Part shown: one piece after another, positions 37,735 through 47,232 of the stretch | Layout: every line of letters begins with the position of its first letter | How positions within the stretch are numbered: the stretch's first letter is position 1 | Source: Ooceraea biroi | Lineage: Eukaryota; Arthropoda; Insecta; Hymenoptera; Formicidae | Assembly (NCBI RefSeq): GCF_003672135.1 | Contig: NC_039506.1 | Coordinates: 20,368,497-20,432,496 of the forward strand | Direction of reading: 5' to 3' | Length of the DNA stretch: 64,000 nucleotides | The notes under the pieces: model-generated | The model's database searches: none | Seen by the model: the letters and a program-made list of their open reading frames with translations, nothing else | Told to the model about the DNA's origin: nothing | Made by a program: the position numbers and the translations under genes

Positions 37735-39756
37735 ATGCGGGCGGTGGTTTGCGTACTATATGTGATTTTGTTCTCACTGTCGTTGTCGGTGAATACCGGC
37801 AGGATTCTTAGCCTTTCGGTCGTACCTTTTCTTAGTCATCAATTAATTTACCGTACGTTAAATTTAGTCTTACACAAACGCGGGCACGAATTGGTGATCG
37901 TCACAACGGCTCCATTAAAGGATCCGACATTAAAGAATTACACAAAAATTGACGTATCGTACGGTTTTTCAATAATCACGGAGTACAACGACGCAAAATG
38001 GAAAATATCGCAGATGGAATCGTGCAGACAGGTGTTTACAATAACGACCGAGTTCATGGGGACAATTTGGGATAATCTTGAATTCAAGAAGATTTACAGA
38101 CGCAACAGCGGCGAGAAATTCGACGCGATTATGATGGAACCGATTTGCGATCTGTCGCTATATAGTATGGCGCACAGATTTAACGCTCCCCTCATAGGTG
38201 AAATTTGCAGATTGAAAAGGAGAATAATTTATTTCTTAAAAGAAATATCTGTCTTAAGATTGCCCTAAAATCTGTCTGACAACCAAGATAGAAACCTGAA
38301 ACTGATCTTGATCCATTGCGCAGGACTCACGCCTATGGGTTTTCATAATTTTCAACGATATATCTTTGCTAGTCCTATGCTTCCGTCACACCCGTCAAAT
38401 TGGGAAGTTAACACGCTAGTCGAGGGATACCCGTCGTTCTGGCAAAAACTGCAAACTTTCATTGACGTGTGGGGATACCTGTATGCCTGGTCACACCATG
38501 TGGTCACGGCACGGAAAAGGGTTGAGAAATACTTTGGAAGTGACACGCCGGACCCCATGGACATAGCAAAAAATATGAGCATCGTACTGGTCAATGAAAA
38601 CCCGCTATTCGCGTATGTCAGACCGGAGCAGCCAAACGTGATATACTTTTCCGGCTTTCAGATACAGAAAACACCCCCAACGCTGCCAAAAGTATGTAAC
38701 TGCTCAAACGATTATTATCTTGCGTGAAATCTCACGTTAAATCCAATATATCCAACACTTATTGCCAATTTTCGCAATGAACTAATACGTAAAACTTGTG
38801 ATTAATTTGCATTGATGACGAAGGGACTTGAGACGATTCCTTGATGACGCGACGGAAGGATTTATTTACGTAAGTCTTGGAACTACTGTCAGCTGTCACA
38901 ACTTGCCAACAGAAATTATAGGAAATTTCATTGAAGTATTTTCGAAATTACCTTTTAAAATAGTTTGGAAATACGAGTGCGACGAATTCCCAGGAAAGCT
39001 CGACAATATATTTATCTCAAAATGGTTTCCGCATCAGGGCATACTCGGTAAAATTAAAAGTGTGAAAATTATTATGCAATATTCAAATGCCGAATTGATC
39101 ATCCATTTACGAAAAACGCTGCGGTAATTGCTTTATTCCTTGCAGCTCATCACAACATCAGGCTGTTTATTTATCAAGGTGGAGTGCATAGTACTGAGGA
39201 AGCTATCCATTACGCGGTCCCACTTTTAGGAATTCCCATTATGTTCGAACAGGCAAGTCGAATTCAACGATTGGCCTCATTAGGGGCGGCGATTTTTCTC
39301 AAATTAAACGAATTAAGCAAGGAACGCCTTAACACGGCCATTCATCAGATTTTGAACGATAAAAGGTACTCACACCTAACCAAGTTGAAAATCTGATTAA
39401 CAATAAGTAGACTAAGTAGATTTCTCATTTGATGTGTGTTTAGTTATAAAGAGCGGATGGCATATCTAAGCGAGCTATCCAAGGATCAACCGTACGACAG
39501 TCTTGAGAATGCCATATGGTGGGTAGAATACGTAATGCGTCACAAGGGGATAAGTCACCTGCGATTCAGCGAAAGCGACAAGCCGTGGTATCAACGATAC
39601 GATATGGACATCATTGGGTTTCTCGCTGTTATGACATTCGTCGCGTTCCTTATTTCTTTTTACACTATATTTCGAATTTTGCGTTTTATTTACCATTATT
39701 ATCAGATTCCCTGTCATAATTTTCAGTATAGTAATGCCAAATCAAAGATACAATGA
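37735..39756 (+). CDS. UGT3, UDP-glycosyltransferase with one-base frameshift at exon 3 acceptor
   Basis: Exons by comparison with UGT6: 37735-38197, 38324-38691, 38825-39047, 39146-39365 and 39444-39756. The start at 37735 is chosen because it opens the signal peptide at the same place as in the paralogs; an upstream in-frame ATG at 37675 adds 20 residues of promoter-derived sequence. H35 lies in the SHQ motif. At the exon 3 acceptor the sequence is GAAGGGACTTG where every other copy has GAAGGACTTG. Splicing after AG at 38823 then reads GGA CTT GAG ACG ATT CCT TGA and stops. No other AG restores the frame. The signature has WFPHQG where the others have WFPQQG. Ignoring the extra base the product would be 528 residues. 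Either a very young pseudogene or a base error in a G run. Confidence 0.78.
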
Positions 39757-40433
39757 CATCTGTGTATCGCAATCTGTGTATCTGTGTGATCGCAACAATC
39801 TGAGTAAATCTTTGACGAAGGTCCTATTATTTCAAATCAGCTCAAACCATAGCAATTCTTTAACTAAATATAAGTGGTAATATTAGAATATGTATCAATG
39901 TACCGAATATTCATTGGACAATAATGGAAACAATCAGCGAATAAATGGCCTCTTGTTTTTATTTAAATTAGGTGCATATCGTGCATCCACAATCGAGTAA
40001 CACTTAAAGAACTAATAATTGATCAAGGATGGTCTTAGAAACGACGATTTGCTCATTAAACTGACACTCGTTTAATTGCCAAGGATCTAATTAGAATTTC
40101 CCTTTGCAAACAATTTGTGACGTTGTTAAGAAATACATACAAATTATGAGTTAAGGTTTGCAAAAGCGCGCAATTAATTCCAATCGTTAACACTTCACCG
40201 TCTTCTTTCTATTTTGTACTATCGTTTTGATATATGGCACACATATTGCACTTATCTATCATAGTTCATATGGATATACGTGATAGGATATGTCTAATTA
40301 AAACATAATTTACATATGACTACAAATAACTGACGACTACAAATAACTAATTTGCATCGATTAGTATTCCATTTTTCATTAATTTAGCATAAAACAAAAA
40401 CGTTTTCATTTCGTAATGGTTCTGGAGCGTTTA
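39757..40433. other. UGT3-UGT4 intergenic region
   Basis: Its first roughly 330 bases nearly match the UGT2 3' flank (37009 onward), with differences accumulating with distance. The rest is the conserved UGT upstream segment. Confidence 0.7.
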
Positions 40434-40440
40434 TTTATAC
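40434..40440 (+). promoter_or_regulatory. TATA-like element of UGT4
   Basis: TTTATAC, in the same conserved block and spacing as in UGT2. Confidence 0.5.
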
Positions 40441-40482
40441 GAGGCTCCATAACTAGGAAGCGGTAGTTTTCTGAAACACAAA

Positions 40483-42614
40483 ATGCGGACTGTTATTAGC
40501 GCACTATACGTGATTTTATTCCAATTGCCGCTGCCGGCGAGTGCCGCAAGAATCCTTATCCTTACGGGCGCACCTTTCTTTAGTCATCAAGTGGTTCACC
40601 GATCATTCAGTTTAGCTCTTCTCAAACGTGGACACGAGCTAGTGGTCGTCACCCCGTCTCCGTTAAAGGATCCGACATTAAAAAATTACACGGAAATTGA
40701 CATGTCGCACATTTTTTCGAGGATCACGGATTACAATGATGCGAGATGGAAAATCTCGCAGATGGAATCATGCAGGCAGATGTTTATGATAACGAACGAG
40801 ATCGTCGCAAATTTCTTCACTGTGCCGGAATTCAAGAAGATTTGCAGGAAAGACAATAACGAAAAATTCGACGCAGTTATCATAGAGGCGATGAGTGACT
40901 TGTCTCTATATGTTTTGGCGCATAGATTTAACGCTCCACTCATAGGTGAGATTTTCTGGAAGGAAAAATCGATCTCCTAGTAAAAACAATATCTTTATTA
41001 AGAATACCCTAAAACCAAGTCTGATTCTAATCCATTACGCAGGAATTTTATCCCTGGGCATTCATAATTACCATCGATATATCTTTGGTAGCCCTATTCT
41101 CCCATCGCATCCGTCAAATTGGGAAGTTAACACGTTGGTCGAGGGGAATCTGTCGTTCTGGCAAAGACTGCAAAACTTCATCGACGTATGGAGTTACCTG
41201 TATTATTGGACTCATCATAATGCGGTACGGAACGGGATCGAGGAAAACTTCGAAAGTGACACACCAAACGTCATCGACATAGTAAAAAATATGAGCATCT
41301 TCCTGGTCAATGAAAATCCGCTATTCGCGTATGCCAGACCGGAGCAGCCAAACGTGATATTCTTTACCGGTTTTCACATACAGAAAACACCTCCATTGCT
41401 ACCGGAAGTAAGTAACTGCTCAAATAATTATTATCTCGCTTGAAATTGATTGAAAATATCTAATGGTTATTGCCAATTTTATGTCTCGTAATTAAATAAT
41501 ATGTAAAACTTACGATTTGCATTGACGAAGGACTTGAGACAATTCCTTGATGATGCAACGGAAGGATTTCTTTACGTGAGTCTCGGAACCACTGTCAGCT
41601 GTCGCAACGTGCCGAAAGAAATTGTAGGAAACTTCATCCAAGTATTTTCGAAGTTACGTTATAAAATAGTTTGGAAATACGAGTGCGACGAATTGCCAGG
41701 AAAGCTCGATAATGCACTTATGTCACAATGGTTCCCACAACAGGGTATACTCGGTAAAATTGAAAGTGTAAAAGTTATTATGCAATATTTAAATGCCGAA
41801 TCGATCATTGATTTGTGCTAGACGCCACGGTAATTACCTTATTTCTTGCAGCTCATCCCAACATCCGGCTGTTTATTTATCAGGGTGGACAGCAGAGTAC
41901 CGAAGAAGCTGTCCATTATGCAGTCCCACTTTTAGGAATTCCCATTATATTCGAACAGGCAAGTCGAATTCAACGATTGGCCTCGTTAGGGGCGGCGATT
42001 CTTCTTAAATTAAACGAATTAAACAAGGAACGCCTCAACACGGCCATTCATCAGATTTTGAATGATAAAAGGTATCTCACACCTAACCAAGTTGAAAACC
42101 TGACTAAGGCCGGTATTCATAGTCGGATCTTATATTTAGAATGTCTTAAGTGTTTCTTCAGATACTCCATAGCCAATGAAATAATCCATACAACATCTGC
42201 AGATGAAATTAAGGCGGTCTTAAATATAAGATCTGACTATGAATACCGGCCTAAGTATACTAACAAGTAGATTAAGTAGATTTCTCAATTTGACGTGTGT
42301 TCAGTTATAAAGAGCGGATGGTATATCTAAGCGAGCTGTCCAAGGATCAACCGTACGACAGTCTCGAAAACGCTATATGGTGGGTGGAATACGTAATGCG
42401 TCACAAAGGGATAAGTCATTTGCGATTCAGCGAAAGCGACAAGCCGTGGTATCAACGATACGATATGGACATCATTGGGTTTCTCGCTGTTGTGGCATTC
42501 GTCATGTCCCTTATTTCTCTTTACACTCTATTTCGTATTTTACGTTTCTGTTGCGGCTATTATCAACTCTATAAGAATATTCACTATCCAAACATCAAAT
42601 TTAAAATGCAATAA
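40483..42614 (+). CDS. UGT4, UDP-glycosyltransferase (5 exons)
   Basis: Exons: 40483-40945, 41043-41407, 41531-41753, 41852-42071 and 42305-42614 (526 residues). All splice sites are GT-AG with phases 1, 0, 1, 2. A signal peptide covers about residues 1-21, and H35 lies in FFSHQ. The signature reads WFPQQG, then IYQGGQQSTEE, then IPIIFEQ. A membrane helix in exon 5 is followed by a tail ending KFKMQ (K-x-K-x-x). Exon 2 is two codons shorter than in UGT2, in the region after YYWTHH. Intron 4 is 233 bases against 78-82 in UGT2, UGT3 and UGT6 because a 144-bp MITE sits inside it. Retention of that intron would stay open for 66 more codons and give a form without the membrane anchor. Confidence 0.91.
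42108..42251. mobile_element. 144-bp MITE in UGT4 intron 4 (PIF/Harbinger-like)
   Basis: The terminal inverted repeats start GGCCGGTATTCATAGTC and match for about 32 bases with one mismatch. The element is flanked on both sides by TAA (42105-42107 and 42252-42254), a three-base TWA duplication as known for PIF/Harbinger elements. The homologous introns of UGT2, UGT3 and UGT6 lack it. It is non-autonomous. Confidence 0.85.
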
Positions 42615-43102
42615 TATATGCGTATGTAACCATACCGATCTAATTAAACTATTTTTAACCAATTTACTGTTTGCATTACTTTAAATCGCTTGAAATCATA
42701 TTGTAGAAATCTTGAAATACAGCTGATTGATTAGAATATTTATGGAATCTACTGAATGTTCAGTAAATTGTAATAGGACAGTTAGCACATCAATTTTGTA
42801 TTATAAGTTATGTGCGGAATATGCGTATGCTATTGAGCAACAATCATAGAAATAAATGATAGTTTATTAACTTACCATATTTGGTGTCGGTCTGAAAAAT
42901 GACAATTCTCTCATTAAATTTAGAGTAAACAGGACTAAACAGGAAACTGATATACGCAAAAATAAAATTTTTCTTCTAACTTGTAATTTTACTAACAGGT
43001 AATTCATAAACTAAATATTAATGCTCACAAAGACGCCCAACTAATTCCAACGACAATTACTTCCATGATTTGTTTTATGTACATTTATCGCTTTAATATG
43101 TA
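42615..43102. other. UGT4 3' flank
   Basis: AT-rich sequence paralogous to the other UGT 3' flanks, ending at the TA into which the 43103-47013 element inserted. No gene seen. Confidence 0.65.
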
Positions 43103-43494
43103 CATTGCAAACATGTCCACTTTAAATATAACGGAAAAAAAGGAATTTTTTCCGCTTTTACTTTAAGTGTGAAATTAAAGCGGAATCATATATATATATA
43201 TATATATTATATATTTGTCTGATCATCCGATGGCAATTCAAATTCGTCACAATCACATGCGGTACATTTGTCTCGAGGATTACCACGTTGATCGATTCCC
43301 ATATTGCTTGGATTACGACGATTAGACAAAAATATATGTCTAACACTTTATAACCATGTAACTCTACAACTATAAAGATGATCAGAAGAAATTCACGCTG
43401 CTGCCATATTGCGAGTTGCCATAATTACGTTATTTTCGTCCGCTTTAAATATGTATGACCGAAATCGTAACCGATGATCACATCCTTTATAATA

Positions 43495-43940
43495 CAGGGT
43501 GTCTGGTAATCTCCGTGCAACCGATTAATGGCATATAGTTCAGGCCTAACTGAGTCGAAAAGTCCTCTACCATTTTGCAATTTGCGCAATAGTTAACGAG
43601 TTATTAATTGTTAAAAATCGCTGTATTAGTCCGGCCTACCGTCGAATGCAAGCGCGCGGCGAGATGCGACCGCCTAGCGATCGAGTGCCTAACGATCGCA
43701 GTGACAATGGCTAGGCATGCCATTTGTAATAAACAATTCTCGCGCCTAGCAACTTCGATCGCTAGGCGGTCGCATCTCGCCGCGCGGTTGCATTCGGCGG
43801 TAGGCCGGACTAATACAGCGATTTTTAACAATTAATAACTCGTTACCTATTGCGCAAATTGCAAAATGGTAGAGGACTTTTTGACTCAGTTAGGTCTGAA
43901 CTATATACCATTAATCGGTTGCACAGAGATTACCAGACTG
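43495..43940. mobile_element. Foldback MITE, CAGGGTGTCTGG ends
   Basis: Two inverted arms of about 190 bases (43495 to about 43684 and about 43757-43940) surround a roughly 72-base loop. TA flanks both ends. The arms differ at few positions and the right tip lacks about three bases relative to the left (CAGTCTGG against CAGGGTGTCTGG). The same frame is open on both strands only because of the palindrome; it is not a gene. Confidence 0.85.
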
Positions 43941-43954
43941 TATATATATATATA

Positions 43955-45032
43955 CAGGGTGTCCCATTTTATATTTGTCAGTAAAATATTTCGATACGAC
44001 GTCGTTTCAGAGAAAAATGTTTCAGACAAAAGTCGTTTGGTTCGAAGGGGGCAAGATGATGATATTCTCAATTTAATTATAGATGGCGCCACTTTCGAGA
44101 TTTCATCATGGCGGCCATTTTTTTAAATGGAAGTCGATTTTTCTCTCTAAGTAAAAGTTGTAGCTGACAATGAGGCGAATACAACGGTTTTTTGTTTTTT
44201 GAAATTGGACCATTTTTCAGTGAGTTACAGCGTTCCAAAGTATACTGTTTTATAATTTAAGTATACACATAAACCAAATCTTGTATCGAAAAATGTTTCT
44301 TACAAAAGTTTTATGACTTCAAGGGGGATATAAGATGCTGCCACTGATTTGACCTTGGGTGCACCTGTCAAGGTTTATGTGAAGGTTAACTTTTTTTTTA
44401 ATGGATCTCTTTATTTCTCATTATCTCTTGTAGCTTACCTCGAGAGCTTTTCAAAACACTATAATAAAGTATTTTTTCGTTAAATATTATTCGAGTTATG
44501 AGAACTACAAGTTACAATACTGCCGGCATTTGCATTACCCAAAGTGTACCGTTCTATCAACTATCCTACTTTTAGCGCTACCCAGGAACAACGGCGTGGA
44601 CGTAGTAGGTTTCTGTTCCCTTCGGGGTGCTTTATTAATGTGAGGTAAGCATCTTATGTCCCCCTTGAAGTCATAAAACTTTTGTAAGAAACATTTTTCG
44701 ATACAAGATTTGGTTTATGTGTATACTTAAATTATAAAACAGTATACTTTGGAACGTTGTAACTCACTGAAAAATGGTCCAATTTCAAAAAACAAAAAAC
44801 CGTTGTATTCGTCTCATTATCAGCTACAACTTTCACTTAGAGAGAAAAATCGACTTCCACTTAAAACAATGGTCGCCATGATGAAATCTCGAAAGTGGCG
44901 CTATCTGCAATTAAATTGAGAATATCATCATCTTGCCCCCTCGAAGCCACATAACTTTTGTCTGAAACATTTTTCTCTGAAACGACGTCGTATCGAAATA
45001 TTTTACTGACAAATATAAAATGGGACACCCTG
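43955..45032. mobile_element. Foldback element, CAGGGTGTCCC ends, 1078 bp
   Basis: Inverted arms of about 390 bases (43955 to about 44345 and about 44645-45032) start CAGGGTGTCCCATTTTATAT, with TA duplications on both sides. The roughly 300-base centre has no convincing frame. Non-autonomous, probably moved by a Tc1/mariner-type transposase. Confidence 0.85.
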
Positions 45033-45042
45033 TATATATATA

Positions 45043-46917
45043 CAGGGTGATTCGTATAAAGTGACCGATTTAATTATTAGTGAAATTTGAAGACATATGA
45101 AAAAAGAGTTTATACCGATATGTTCAGTACAAAGGGGGACACCATGTAACGGATACGATTATTTTATGAGTGGAGGCGTTGAGGACATTTCAAAGTCAAC
45201 TTCTTTTTTTTTAATGGGATGCTGTATTTTTTATTTTATAGAATAGTAGCCCTTTTTAATATAAATTCAAGGATACATTACATAAAAACATTCAACGTCA
45301 ATCAAGGCCAAAAATACATGATAAAATAAAATTCAAATGTATGATCTGTATTTCTGTCTTCACAATAAATGTTCAAAGTTTTGACCTTGAACTCGACGAC
45401 ACAGATGAATTCTGTGTATCAAATGATCCACTGCTCTTCTTAGTACCTCTGATGAAATATTTTCAAGTGCTTCAGTGATTCGAACAATCATATTATCACG
45501 AGTTGTTGGGGGTTCAGAATACATAATGCTTTTGACATATCCCCAAAGAAAATAATCTAAGGGCGTAAGGTCAAGTGACCGAGGCGGCCATGCTACAGAT
45601 CCATTACGTCCGATCCATCGGTGTGGGTATTTTTGATTCAACAAAATTTATAATGCCCTAGTAGAATGAGCTGGTGCTCCATCTTGTTGAAACCACATTT
45701 GTCCTCGAGTATGTAAATCCACATCTTCTAACAATAGTGGCAAATGGTTCTCAAGGAAATTGTAGTAAATTGCACCATTTAGTGTCCCATCGAAAAAATG
45801 AGGTCCAATTATGTGCCCATTCAAAATACCGCACCAAACGTTTATACTCCAAACACGTTGATTATCAATTTGCCTCATCCAATGTGGATTCTCTCTTGAC
45901 CAATAATGCATATTATGCCAATTTACACAGCCATTACTCTTAAAAGTCACTTCATCGGAAAAACAAACAGTATGGAAAAATTGTAGATTTTGTTCTACCA
46001 TATGGCAAGCCCAAACACAAAAATTTGTTCTATTTTGAAAATCTGTCCCGTGAAGCTCTTGATTAAGATTTACATGGTATGATAATGCCTATGCTTTAAA
46101 ATTCTTTGTATTAAAGAAAATGGCAACTGTGTTTGTTCTGAAATTCTACGGATACTTATATGCGAATCCAAATTAACTGCTGTCAAAACGGCAACTACGT
46201 TGGCTTCATTGTCTCTTTCATAATGTGATCGTTGACGGTTTTTTCTTACTTGTAGTGTACCAAATTGTCTTGCTCGTGATATAATCCGTAATATTGAACG
46301 GGCACTATGTCTATGTTGATCTGGATATCGTTCATTTAATACTCTTGCAGTTTCAGCTGCATTTTTTCCACATTCACCAAAAGTTATCAAAATGTCTACA
46401 ATTTGTAAATTATTGTAAATAGCCATTACGTTCAGTGCTACGACTAATCTCATACTAAGGCTCGTTCTCTTTGGCACTCACAACGTTTGTAAGCATCACT
46501 TGTCCTTACAACCTTCGTAACAATAACATTATGATAGCAGTTTCCAAAGAAAATACAGTTCATAAACATAGACATAGACATACTGAGAGCCAAAGCGAAC
46601 GACAGACGGAAATACAGATCATACATTTGAATTTTATTTTATCATGTATTTTTGGCCTTGATTGACCTTGAATGTTTTTATGTAATGTATCATTGAATTT
46701 ATATTAAAAAGGGCTACTATTCTATAAAATAAAAAATACAGCATCCCATTAAAAAAAGAAGTTGACTTTGAAATGTCCTCAACGCCTCCACTCATAAAAT
46801 AATCGTATCCGTTACATGGTGTCCCCCTTTGTACTGAACATATCGGTATAAACTTTTTTTTCATATGTCTTGAAATATCACTAATAATTAAATCGGTCAC
46901 TTTATACGAATCACCCT
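45043..46917 (-). mobile_element. Mariner-type transposon with about 315-bp terminal repeats
   Basis: The left repeat 45043-45358 and right repeat 46605-46917 are inverted near copies starting CAGGGTGATTCG and TAGGGTGATTCG; TA flanks each end. Between them on the minus strand lies a broken transposase (see separate entry). The total of 1875 bp fits an autonomous-size mariner-like element, now inactive. Terminal repeats of more than 300 bases are far longer than the usual 20-30. Confidence 0.9.
45360..46477 (-). pseudogene. Broken mariner-type transposase
   Basis: The N-terminal part (46477-46070) begins MPKRTSLSMR and looks like the helix-turn-helix region common in insect transposases of this group. 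The catalytic part contains CFSDEVTF, WFQQDGAPAH and PPRSLDLTPLDYFLWG, the three acidic motifs of a DDE/D transposase. The last two aspartates are about 36 residues apart, counting the stop. Two lesions are visible: a frameshift near 46070 between the two parts, and an in-frame TAA at about 45645-45647 just after STRAL. The frame then runs on to 45360. Confidence 0.88.
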
Positions 46918-47013
46918 ATATATATATGATTCCGCTTTAATTTCACACTTAAAGTTAAAGCGGAAAAAATTCCTTTTTTTCCGTTATGTTTAAAGTGGAC
47001 ATGTTTTGCAGTG

Positions 47014-47206
47014 TAGCTCGCATTTATTTATCGTGGTTTGTACTGATGTACATATGTGATAGCATATCATTACGATTAAAACATGATTACCATACTAGAC
47101 TAGATTGGAATACAAATAACTGTTTTACAAGGATTATCATCTCATTTTTCACTAATTTAGCATAAAATAAAAAATTTTCCTCTACGTAACGATTCTTGAG
47201 CGATTA
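47014..47206. other. Intergenic DNA before psi-UGT5
   Basis: The paralogous UGT upstream region resumes after the transposon nest (conserved blocks ATTTAGCATAAAA and TACGTAACGATTCTTG). No gene seen. Confidence 0.6.
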
Positions 47207-47213
47207 TTTATAC
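47207..47213 (+). promoter_or_regulatory. TATA-like element before psi-UGT5
   Basis: TTTATAC at the position matching the TATA-like elements of the intact copies. The promoter block has survived although the gene behind it is decayed. Confidence 0.4.
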
Positions 47214-47232
47214 GAGTTCCCATAACTAAGGA

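Larger units (their letters stand above)
43103..47013. mobile_element. Outer TA-flanked inverted-repeat element hosting nested insertions
   Basis: The left arm 43103 to about 43187 and right arm about 46929-47013 are inverted copies: CATTGCAAACATGTCCAC on the left, CACTGCAAAACATGTCCAC on the complement of the right, continuing through AACGGAAAAAAAGGAATTTTTT to GCGGAATCATATATA. TA flanks both ends, as for Tc1/mariner elements. The flanks fit together as uninterrupted paralogous UGT intergenic sequence. The (TA)n centre has received other elements. The original element was probably a short MITE of a few hundred bases. The segment 43208-43494 is unassigned. Confidence 0.8.

Noticed and set aside
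43205..43336. Weak inverted repeat (ATATTTGTCTGATC / GATTAGACAAAAATAT)
   Set aside because: Only about 14 imperfectly matched bases in AT-rich sequence, with no target duplication, so not called as an element.
43604..43835. Mirror-image 75-codon frames on both strands
   Set aside because: They arise because the sequence is the palindromic arms of a foldback MITE, not because of coding.
46634..46900. 88-codon minus-strand frame
   Set aside because: It lies within the terminal inverted repeat of the mariner-type element and has no transposase motif.
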